NCBI GenBank assembly: GCA_964461325.1
Contig: CAYWTW010000028.1
Span: 1-9,956 of the forward strand
From: CAYUVV01 sp964461325
GTDB lineage: Bacteria > Patescibacteriota > Minisyncoccia > Phycocordibacterales > JACOZG01
Length of the DNA stretch: 9,956 nucleotides
Reading direction: 5' to 3'
The notes beneath the pieces are model-generated. The model made no database searches. It saw only the letters and a list, made by a program, of their open reading frames with translations, and was not told the DNA's origin. Of the stretch, positions 1 through 5,795 are shown one piece after another. Position 1 is the stretch's first letter. Every line of letters starts with the position of its first letter. The translations under genes and the position numbers were made by a program.

Positions 1-1359
1 AGAAACGGAAAGACCGAAAGTGCCTTTGTTCACGGTAATATCACGAGCCACAATATCAACCGTCGGGCTACTAGCGTTTAAAACCACCAAGACCGCCTCT
101 ATGCAAACGCCACGATTGTCTTCACATTGAAGACGCTCCATCCGCACCGTGGCCCAGTCGAGTGGGCCACCCGGCTCAATATCAATCCCCGATTGAGGGG
201 GCAAACCGGCCGTATGCCGGAAAATACTATCCGTGATCACTATGTCCCGACCAGAAATAACCGAGATTCCCTGACGACCGCAATAATCGGTAGCAATATT
301 TTTGATAGTCACATTCGTCGACGGCACACGAGACGGCGAACGGGTCGGTAAAATGGTGATGCCATCGCCTTCCGTACGTTCAAATTTTGTCCCATCTACA
401 ACCACATTGGTACCGCCAATAATCTCGAGCAGGGCGCGATATTCACTCCATTGACTTGGGTGCACTGGTCGCTGTTCGCCTCTAATCAATCCGCCTAAAA
501 TCGTAACGTTCTGACAACCGTCACAGGCCAACGGCGGATAACGCGGATTGTCGTCTAAGTCCGGCCCACCAGTCATATCCGAAGGCAAAACTTGGATAAT
601 TGCCGAGCGCAAATCGAATGTGATATCAGAAGGAATTTTGATACCGTTGGGTCGGACCCGATAGATTCCCGGTGGCAATTCGCAAACCGCTCCAGACGTC
701 TCGGCGCATTGGTTGAGCCAGCTTTGCAAATAATCGGTATTATCCATTTCCGCTGGCGTTGATTTGGGACAAGCGCGCGGCACGCTCTTATTTAACCAAG
801 AAGCCGACTGGCTAGAGCCGTTGATGAGATTAATCAATTGAGTCAAATCTTGGACATTGATTGCTCCACTCCGGTTGATATCGGCTTGATAGGCCGAGCA
901 AGACCCCGAATGGTTCAAACAATCTATTAACGCAGTTAAATCCTGGCTGTTGGTGGTACTGCTTTGATTGACGTCACCCGGCAAAGAACCGAGGCAAACT
1001 TCGGTATTCGAAGGAAAATGTTTAATGGTCGTTCGCGCCGGTGAGGGCAAGGAAGAAGAGAGGGTCAAGGTTAAAATTTTGGCCGCCTCACCAGACGCTC
1101 CTGACACGGCCGAAGTTATGACCGGAGGGGTCATCAATCCGTTAGGTCCGGCAACCGTTAGGCCAAATTGAGTCGCCGCCACATCGCTGGGCCAAGGGAC
1201 GGGAGAATGAAGTTCAACCCGCATCACACTCGACACCGGGTTACGGGCATCAATGGAGAGATGGGGTGGGATAGAGGCGGTGATCGAAGGGCTGGGCAAA
1301 GACGCCAACAACAAGGCCAAGGTTTGAAATAAGTGGGCAAACGGATTAAGAGGAGACAT
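1..1359 (-). CDS. Secreted dockerin-type I and right-handed beta-helix protein, 3' end outside the window
   Basis: An open frame of 453 codons runs off the left edge with no stop. Residues about 8-24 (HLFQTLALLLASLPSPS) could be a signal peptide, though no basic residue precedes it. Residues 30-125 look like a beta-sandwich, ending in VCLGSLPGDVN. Residues 128-181 form two dockerin-like calcium loops, D129-N131-S133-D140 and D160-N162-S164-D171, each followed by a leucine-rich helix. From about 205 the sequence resembles a pectate-lyase-type parallel beta-helix: CELPPGIYRV, then rungs such as NVTILGGLI, NVTIKNI and DIVITDSIF, and SGIDIEPGG at 390-398. The likely role is an extracellular polysaccharide-binding or -cleaving surface protein; the substrate cannot be told. 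The ATG lies 24 bases after the tktC stop, with no Shine-Dalgarno but a TATAAA box 10 bases upstream. Domain calls are fairly sure; enzyme activity is inference. Confidence 0.8.
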   Translation of the reverse strand, partial: MSPLNPFAHLFQTLALLLASLPSPSITASIPPHLSIDARNPVSSVMRVELHSPVPWPSDVAATQFGLTVAGPNGLMTPPVITSAVSGASGEAAKILTLTLSSSLPSPARTTIKHFPSNTEVCLGSLPGDVNQSSTTNSQDLTALIDCLNHSGSCSAYQADINRSGAINVQDLTQLINLINGSSQSASWLNKSVPRACPKSTPAEMDNTDYLQSWLNQCAETSGAVCELPPGIYRVRPNGIKIPSDITFDLRSAIIQVLPSDMTGGPDLDDNPRYPPLACDGCQNVTILGGLIRGEQRPVHPSQWSEYRALLEIIGGTNVVVDGTKFERTEGDGITILPTRSPSRVPSTNVTIKNIATDYCGRQGISVISGRDIVITDSIFRHTAGLPPQSGIDIEPGGPLDWATVRMERLQCEDNRGVCIEAVLVVLNASSPTVDIVARDITVNKGTFGLSVS

Positions 1360-1383
1360 AAATGCAAAATTTATAAAATGCGG

Positions 1384-2382
1384 TTAACGCTTATTGATTA
1401 ATCGTCTCGCGGCCACGGTGATTGCCTCAACACTCAAACCATAGTGTTCGATCAACTCGCCCGGCGTGCCCGATTGGCCGAATTCATCGTCGGCACCAAG
1501 ACGCGCGAGGGGCTTAGGCAGGTGCTCCGAGAGCCACTCGGCTACCGCGCCGCCGAGACCGCCAGCGCGCTGATGCTCTTCAACCGTTAAAACCGCCTTG
1601 GCCTCACGGGCTACCACCCTCAACGTCTTTTCATCAAGAGGTTTGACGGTGTGCATATTTGTCACCGTCGCCGCAATCCCCTCTTTGGCTAAGAGTTTGG
1701 CCGCCTGCAAAGCGTTATAGACCATCGTGCCGCAGGCAATGATGGCCAATTCGGGTTCTGGCGGAATGTAAAGCAAATTGGCTTCGCCGATTTTGAATGG
1801 TGATTTGTCGGTGGTAAGAACGGGTGATTTTTCGCGCCCGAGACGCAAATAAACCGGGCCGCGGTGCTTGGCCACAGCAAGCGTCGCGCGCGCGGCCTCA
1901 AGAGAATCGGCGGGAACGATCACTGTCAGCCGCGGAATCACGCGCGTGATGGCAATATCTTCAAGAGCTTGATGTGTGCCGCCATCAGGACCGACAGACA
2001 CTCCGGCGTGCGAACCAACAATTTTGACGTTCTGGTTGTTATAACAAATCGTCGTGCGGATTTGCTCCCAATTGCGCCCGGGACTAAACATCGCGTAGGA
2101 AGACAGAAAGGGGATTCTACCCATCGCCGCCATTCCCGAGGCCACGGCGGCCAAATTCTGCTCCGCCACGCCCATTTCCACAAAACGTTCGGGGAATTTG
2201 TCGCGAAAGATGTGCATTTGAGTTGACTCGGTGAGGTCGGCACAGAGACCAACCACCCGCTCATCGGCCTCAGCCGCGGCGAGCAACCCGCGTCCAAACC
2301 CCTTCCGGATCGGCTCCTGCTCCACCCCCAACTCAAACAGATGGGGATTCAACTTTTGTTCGGGGTTTATGTAATTACCCAT
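1384..2382 (-). CDS. Transketolase, C-terminal subunit (pyrimidine-binding and C-terminal domains)
   Basis: This 332-residue protein matches the second half of transketolase, which in many archaea and reduced bacteria is a separate subunit. The pyrimidine-binding domain has DLTESTQ (49-55), ERFVEMGVAEQNL with the thiamine-activating Glu at 74, SSYAMF, and GPDGGTHQALEDIA (131-144). The C-terminal domain follows from about 205 to 332. With the N-terminal subunit at 3813-4679 it should form the cytosolic ThDP enzyme that moves two-carbon units between xylulose 5-phosphate and aldose acceptors in the non-oxidative pentose phosphate pathway. Both halves look intact. The partner is not adjacent: about 1.4 kb of AT-rich sequence and three genes lie between. 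The gene has its own putative promoter, divergent from the PaaX-like gene. Deoxyxylulose-phosphate synthase shares this fold but is a single long chain, so transketolase is preferred. Confidence 0.93.
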   Translation of the reverse strand: MGNYINPEQKLNPHLFELGVEQEPIRKGFGRGLLAAAEADERVVGLCADLTESTQMHIFRDKFPERFVEMGVAEQNLAAVASGMAAMGRIPFLSSYAMFSPGRNWEQIRTTICYNNQNVKIVGSHAGVSVGPDGGTHQALEDIAITRVIPRLTVIVPADSLEAARATLAVAKHRGPVYLRLGREKSPVLTTDKSPFKIGEANLLYIPPEPELAIIACGTMVYNALQAAKLLAKEGIAATVTNMHTVKPLDEKTLRVVAREAKAVLTVEEHQRAGGLGGAVAEWLSEHLPKPLARLGADDEFGQSGTPGELIEHYGLSVEAITVAARRLINKR

Positions 2383-2391
2383 ACTCGTTTT

Positions 2392-2400
2392 ATTTTACCA
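2392..2400 (-). promoter_or_regulatory. Extended -10 promoter of the transketolase C-terminal subunit gene
   Basis: On the minus strand the sequence reads TGGTAAAAT, an extended -10 box (TGn plus TAAAAT, 5 of 6 consensus). It is followed by nine bases and then the ATG at 2382. A start about seven bases below the box would leave a leader of only two or three bases. No convincing -35 is present at 17-18 bases; the candidates are ATAAAA or CATAAA. Confidence 0.45.
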
Positions 2401-2466
2401 TATTCTACAATTAATTTTATGTCCCCCATCCTTATCATTTATCAACAACGCCAAAATCCTACCAAC

Positions 2467-2495
2467 TTATTGCGATAGCAATTATTTGGTATAAT
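2467..2495 (+). promoter_or_regulatory. Promoter with embedded hairpin operator for the PaaX-like gene
   Basis: TGGTATAAT at 2487-2495 is a perfect extended -10 (TGn plus TATAAT). The gene's ATG begins seven bases later at 2503, so the mRNA should be leaderless or nearly so. A weak -35 (TTATTG) lies at 2467-2472 with a 17-base spacer. The perfect inverted repeat ATTGC-GATA-GCAAT (2469-2482) sits between -35 and -10. This is where a repressor would bind, and autoregulation by the PaaX-like protein is a natural inference. Confidence 0.6.
2471..2490 (+). repeat. Direct repeat copy 1, upstream of the PaaX-like gene
   Basis: The consensus of the two copies is TGCGATAGCAATTAKTTGGT. This copy has T at the variable position. 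It matches 3070-3089 at 19 of 20 positions. Both copies are followed within about ten bases by AAAATGCG. Here the repeat overlaps the promoter hairpin and the first base of the -10. Confidence 0.7.
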
Positions 2496-2502
2496 TTTGA
2501 AA

Positions 2503-3054
2503 ATGCGGATTTATAGTCCAACCAAACAAAAAATTCTTCTACTGCTAGCTGGGGGGCTGGTGCTTGGCTTGCGCAAACACACTCCGGGCCAACAAATTAA
2601 GCTAGCCAAAAATCTGGCTAAAGATTGGCGACAAATCGACCGCCAATATTTGTACCGTTGCCTACGAGAATTTCGAGACAATCGATTAATAAGTTATCGC
2701 GAAGATCAAAACGGCGATACAGAAATTGTTCTTAACGAGACAGGTAAACAAAAAATTCTCCGATTTGATCTGGATAAATTAAAAATCGCTAAACCAACCC
2801 GATGGGACGGAAAATGGAGGGTGGTTATTTATGACGTACCTGAAAAACTTAAAGTCGGACGCGAGACCTTGAGAGCTAAATTGAAAGAATTAGGATTCCA
2901 TGAGTGGCAAAAATCAGTTTTTGTCCATCCATATCCCTGCCGCGATCAAATTGATTTTGTGGCGGAAGTGTTCGAACTCAGAAACTACATCCGATACGCA
3001 GAACTTATCAATCCAACAAACGAAGCAGAGCTGAAACTAAAATTCAAACTCTAA
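2503..3054 (+). CDS. PaaX-like regulator: winged helix plus Cas2-like ferredoxin fold
   Basis: This 183-residue protein is the only plus-strand gene. Residues 1-90 look like a winged helix: TKQKILLLLAGGL, then a basic helix DRQYLYRCLREFRDNRLI, then a wing ending ETGKQK. Residues 103-183 have the Cas2/PaaX C-terminal pattern: strand KWRVVIYDVPE with Asp111 where Cas2 places its metal-binding Asp, helix ETLRAKLKELGF, then KSVFVHPYPC and RYAEL. PaaX-family proteins repress transcription; similar CPR proteins are often labelled Cas2. No Cas1 gene or array is present, so a regulator is the better reading. I chose ATG 2503 over the in-frame TTG at 2497 because the TTG lies only one base past the -10 box. 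It sits in AT-rich DNA, divergent from tktC and convergent with a membrane protein gene 36 bases away, with near-identical repeats on both sides. Its ligand and target are unknown. Confidence 0.8.
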   Translation: MRIYSPTKQKILLLLAGGLVLGLRKHTPGQQIKLAKNLAKDWRQIDRQYLYRCLREFRDNRLISYREDQNGDTEIVLNETGKQKILRFDLDKLKIAKPTRWDGKWRVVIYDVPEKLKVGRETLRAKLKELGFHEWQKSVFVHPYPCRDQIDFVAEVFELRNYIRYAELINPTNEAELKLKFKL

Positions 3055-3069
3055 AATAAACCGAGTAAA

Positions 3070-3089
3070 TGCGATAGCAATTAGTTGGT
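3070..3089 (+). repeat. Direct repeat copy 2, downstream of the PaaX-like gene
   Basis: This is the second copy, with G at the variable position. It lies in the 36-base gap between the PaaX-like stop (3054) and the convergent membrane-protein stop codon, which begins at 3091. The stem is weaker here (TGC-GATA-GCA only), and no TATAAT follows. It is therefore not an obvious promoter. It may be an element boundary, a decayed copy of a promoter, or a second operator. Confidence 0.7.
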
Positions 3090-3090
3090 T

Positions 3091-3417
3091 CTAAAAATGC
3101 GACCATGGTTTAAAGTTCAACCAAAAACCAAGATAAACGTAATTAAAATAAATGGCTGGACTAAACCAAGCAAAAACAAAAGCCGTGGAACAAAGTTTTG
3201 AGTGTTTTTTTCCTTCTAGCCAAAAAGCAAACAAAACGGCAATAGTATAAATAACGTAGGGATAAAAAAAGAATCCGTCGTCTTGTTTTTGGCCATAAAT
3301 ATTAAAAAACAAAAAATCTAAAACACCGAAATGCAACAAAAGAAGTAAGATAATATAGCTGGCCGAAATAGTCTGACAAGCAACAAAACGAACGTTTAAC
3401 TTAATTTTTTTATTCAT
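3091..3417 (-). CDS. Unknown small membrane protein, three predicted helices
   Basis: I do not recognise this 108-residue protein. It has a basic start (MNKKIKLNVR) and three hydrophobic segments at about 18-38, 51-67 and 77-98. They are rich in aromatic residues (FLFFNIYG, FFFYPYVIY, FNYVYLGFW). A short charged loop (EGKKHSK) lies at 68-74. The positive N-terminus suggests a cytoplasmic N-terminus with one outer loop around KQDD. The gene starts 23 bases after the stop of the other small membrane gene and is probably cotranscribed with it. Its base composition is much more AT-rich than the metabolic genes. There is no terminator between its stop and the convergent PaaX-like gene, so its transcript may run antisense through that gene. 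Confidence 0.6.
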   Translation of the reverse strand: MNKKIKLNVRFVACQTISASYIILLLLLHFGVLDFLFFNIYGQKQDDGFFFYPYVIYTIAVLFAFWLEGKKHSKLCSTAFVFAWFSPAIYFNYVYLGFWLNFKPWSHF

Positions 3418-3440
3418 TTTCGCTTTTGATATATTCCAAA

Positions 3441-3779
3441 CTAAATGACTTTAGACAGAAGAGTTGTTAAGTATGACGAAACACTGAAAAGAAGATAAAA
3501 CAAAACCCAAGTTAATATTATTAAAATAACAACTCTTAACAATTTCAAACTAACTCCGTTATTCATAACAAACTCCGGCATTGTCCTATAAAGCAACCAA
3601 AAAATGAGGGCTAAAATTAAAACAGATACAGCAATCACCACATAACCTATGCTGGTATCGGCCAAGGCTAAAAAATAAATGCCGGGTAATTGAAGCACGG
3701 GAACACTCAAAACTGAAAAAATTATAATTAACAAGCCATATATAAGAACAAATTTTTTAAAAGATATCTTTTTTTTCAT
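3441..3779 (-). CDS. Unknown small membrane protein, three predicted helices
   Basis: I do not recognise this 112-residue protein. It starts with a strongly basic segment (MKKKISFKK). Hydrophobic segments follow at about 10-30, 45-64 and 81-101, and no motif resembles a known transporter or enzyme. The start is 33 bases after the transketolase N-terminal subunit stop, in the same direction and with no Shine-Dalgarno or clear promoter, so it may be a late gene of the gap-rpiB-rpe-tkt transcript. Codon use is AT-rich, with long A/T runs, unlike the genes upstream. That suggests a different origin or relaxed composition. It is not obviously a paralogue of the next protein beyond having the same number of helices. 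Confidence 0.6.
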   Translation of the reverse strand: MKKKISFKKFVLIYGLLIIIFSVLSVPVLQLPGIYFLALADTSIGYVVIAVSVLILALIFWLLYRTMPEFVMNNGVSLKLLRVVILIILTWVLFYLLFSVSSYLTTLLSKVI

Positions 3780-3812
3780 GCAATTGTTTGTTTTTATTTA
3801 ATTAATTACTAA

Positions 3813-4679
3813 TTATTCATGCTCGCTTTGAATGCGGCCCCAGAGGGTCCGCAGGTCGTTTAAGGCGAATTTGGCTTCTGTCGCGTTCGGCGGTTTGCCG
3901 TGCCACTCGGGCCGACGTTCGAACTCGGCCACCCCCTTGCCGGGAATGGTGTGGGCCAAAATAACCGTCGGTCTGCCAAACACGGCCTTGGCCTCCCCCA
4001 CCGCGGCGTTAATCGCCTCAAAATTGTGGCCATCGATCTCGATCACGTGCCAATTAAACGCCTCCCACTTGGCCCGCAAGGGCTCAAGCGGCATCACATC
4101 TTCCGTAAAGCCATCAATCTGGATATTGTTGCGATCGACAATGGCGATCAGATTATGAAAGCCCTCGCGGCCAGCGAGCATTATTGCTTCCCAGGAATTA
4201 CCCGTGTTGAGTTCTCCGTCGGACATCAGACAGTAAAAAAAACGCTCGCTCGAACGGCCGTGGTCCAAGCGATCAGCCAAGGCCATCCCCACCGCTTGTG
4301 ATAAACCCGAGCCGAGCGGGCCAGAACTCGTCTCCAGCATCGGCAACCAATCGCGATGCGGATGACCCTGCAGACGCGTGCCGAATCGTCGCAAAGTCTT
4401 CAATTCCTCGACTGGAAAGTAACCAGCATGAGCCATCGTGGCGTAAAGCACCGGGCAAATGTGACCGTTGGAAAGCACCACTCGATCACGCTCGGGCCAA
4501 TCTGGTTTTTTCGGATCATGTTTGAGTAAATGAAAATAAAGAGCGGTAAAAATATCAGTCATGCCGAGTGGGCCAGCCGTGTGGCCAGAGCCGGCAGTAA
4601 CGAGCATCTCGATAATTGAGCGGCGAATCTCATTCGCCTTTTTTTCCAAAAATTTTATTTTATCGTCGTGAAGATGCAT
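3813..4679 (-). CDS. Transketolase, N-terminal subunit (ThDP pyrophosphate-binding domain)
   Basis: This 288-residue protein is the first half of transketolase. It shows SGHTAGPLGM (31-40, active-site His33), LSNGH (69-73, His73), SGPLGSGLSQAVGMALA (119-135) and the metal-ThDP motif SDGELN (153-158), which is usually GDGE here. DRNNIQIDG (182-190) completes the diphosphate/Mg site, and EWHGKPPN (258-265) matches the family's C-terminal signature. It needs the subunit at 1384-2382 for activity. The frame is open back to 4781, but that start would overlap rpe by about 97 bases with non-conserved sequence. MHLHDDKIKF at 4679 sits five bases after the rpe stop with GAAAG upstream, so I chose it. 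It is the last gene of the gap-rpiB-rpe-tkt operon. Confidence 0.93.
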   Translation of the reverse strand: MHLHDDKIKFLEKKANEIRRSIIEMLVTAGSGHTAGPLGMTDIFTALYFHLLKHDPKKPDWPERDRVVLSNGHICPVLYATMAHAGYFPVEELKTLRRFGTRLQGHPHRDWLPMLETSSGPLGSGLSQAVGMALADRLDHGRSSERFFYCLMSDGELNTGNSWEAIMLAGREGFHNLIAIVDRNNIQIDGFTEDVMPLEPLRAKWEAFNWHVIEIDGHNFEAINAAVGEAKAVFGRPTVILAHTIPGKGVAEFERRPEWHGKPPNATEAKFALNDLRTLWGRIQSEHE

Positions 4680-4684
4680 AGCTT

Positions 4685-5311
4685 TCAAATGGTTTGAAGC
4701 AGGCGGAGAACGTTCAGCGGGTCGGACGATTGCCAGATAGCCGAACCAACAACCAATCTGTCGGCCCCGGCCGCCAAACAACGTCGTCCCGTCTCGCCAT
4801 TTACTCCCCCGTCGATAGAAATCTTAACACCGGGATATCTTGTTCGCAAAAATTGCACTCGAGAAATTACCGCTTCTTCAAACGGCTCGCCGTGTTGGCC
4901 AAGACGCTTAATCCCCATTAATTGAACGGCCTTCACCCGCGTCAAAAACTCCGCCAATGACTCAAGCGGCGTCTCGAGCAAAATTGCCAATCCGATCTCC
5001 ACGTGTTCACTGGCTTGATTCAAAATTTCATTCAAATGTTCGGTTGATTCCGGATGAATGAGCAGACGATCGGCCACCCGAAGCCAATCGGTCAAATCTT
5101 TTTCAGGTTGTTCGACCATTAAGTGAATTTCGATTTTAATTTTGCCATCAAGCGCTTGCAGTTGCTCGGCGCCCTGCCAAGTATAACCGGCGACGAACAA
5201 GCCGTCAGCCACATCAAGGTGGACCCAATCACTCAAACCTTCTAGTAAAGCCACGCGCTCACGCACGACGGCAAAATCATGGCTGACGATAGCGGGAATA
5301 ATTTCGGCCAT
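4685..5311 (-). CDS. rpe: Ribulose-phosphate 3-epimerase, divergent
   Basis: This 208-residue TIM barrel should interconvert ribulose 5-phosphate and xylulose 5-phosphate, supplying the transketolase encoded next. The metal and acid-base residues are present: HLDVADG (His31, Asp33), IHLMV (His63) and ISIDGGVN (Asp167). The C-terminal phosphate-binding segment AGADRLVVGSAIW (181-193) is also clear. The usual flexible loop MTVNPGFGGQxF is replaced by LMGIKRLGQHGEPF (131-144), so the loop chemistry over the substrate may differ. IPAIVSHDF replaces the usual PSILSADF start. The gene begins eight bases after rpiB and ends five bases before the transketolase subunit. It stops with TGA, which fixes UGA as a stop codon here. 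The fold is certain and the substrate very likely from context; another pentulose phosphate is possible. Confidence 0.87.
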   Translation of the reverse strand: MAEIIPAIVSHDFAVVRERVALLEGLSDWVHLDVADGLFVAGYTWQGAEQLQALDGKIKIEIHLMVEQPEKDLTDWLRVADRLLIHPESTEHLNEILNQASEHVEIGLAILLETPLESLAEFLTRVKAVQLMGIKRLGQHGEPFEEAVISRVQFLRTRYPGVKISIDGGVNGETGRRCLAAGADRLVVGSAIWQSSDPLNVLRLLQTI

Positions 5312-5319
5312 AAGATAAT

Positions 5320-5790
5320 TTAAAATTCGTGGGTCGGGGGCGATAATTTGTAATCTAATTTAGCGATTCGACGAATGTGCCGATCGGCGCCGGAAAAAGC
5401 GGTCCCAAGCCACATATCTACGACTAATTCGGCCTCGACCGCGGTGAGAAAACGCGCGCCGAGAGACAAAATATTGGCATTATTGTGCTCGCGGCTCAAA
5501 CGAATGATGTCTTGCGGGCCGCCGTAATAGACAGCCGCGCGAACTTTCTTATAACGATTGGCGCACATCGCCTCGCCTTGCCCAGACCCGCCAAAGACCA
5601 GGCCGCGAGCATTCTCCGGATCAGCCGCTACCTGCTGGGCCACAATATCAACAAAATCTGGATAATCATCGCGCGGCGACTCGACAAACGCGCCCTCGTC
5701 ATAAACCGTCAAACCTTTTTCCTGAAGATGGCGCTTAAGCGACTCCTTCAACTTAAACCCCGCGTGATCCGCGCCAAGATAGATTTTCAT
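5320..5790 (-). CDS. rpiB: Ribose-5-phosphate isomerase B, actinobacterial-type active site
   Basis: This 156-residue RpiB/LacAB-family protein should interconvert ribose 5-phosphate and ribulose 5-phosphate. Visible motifs are GADHAGFKLKE (6-16), DYPDF (42-46), GSGQGEAMCANR (68-79), RAAVYYGG and REHNNANILSLGARF (100-114, His102). In the E. coli enzyme the base is a Cys in CGTGIG. Here that Cys is Gly67 and the motif reads GSGxGE with Glu73, as in the Mycobacterium tuberculosis enzyme, where a Glu serves as the base. The isomerase should thus work with Glu73. The start lies five bases after the gap stop, with GGGA directly before the ATG. The next gene, rpe, follows after eight bases, so C5-phosphate isomerase and epimerase are translated from one message. 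Confidence 0.92.
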   Translation of the reverse strand: MKIYLGADHAGFKLKESLKRHLQEKGLTVYDEGAFVESPRDDYPDFVDIVAQQVAADPENARGLVFGGSGQGEAMCANRYKKVRAAVYYGGPQDIIRLSREHNNANILSLGARFLTAVEAELVVDMWLGTAFSGADRHIRRIAKLDYKLSPPTHEF

Positions 5791-5795
5791 TCCCG

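Noticed and set aside
149..170. Inverted repeat GTGGCCCA-6-TGGGCCAC in the beta-helix gene
   Set aside because: Only eight pairs, in coding sequence, with no T-tract; codon choice for GPLDWA can explain it.
127..351. Plus-strand frames such as 127-351, 968-1171, 5949-6569 and 8577-9188
   Set aside because: They lie antisense to clear protein-coding genes and their products have low-complexity, Arg-rich shadow composition.
1063..1074. GTCAAGGTTAAA shared with one arm of the gatB palindrome
   Set aside because: A 12-base match is expected by chance in a 10-kb window, and it lacks the second arm.
2503..3054. Reading the Cas2-fold protein as CRISPR Cas2
   Set aside because: There is an N-terminal winged helix, no Cas1 and no repeat-spacer array. 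Only two repeat copies exist, 599 bases apart.
4680..4781. 34-residue N-terminal extension of the transketolase subunit
   Set aside because: It overlaps the end of rpe and its sequence looks like an out-of-frame shadow.
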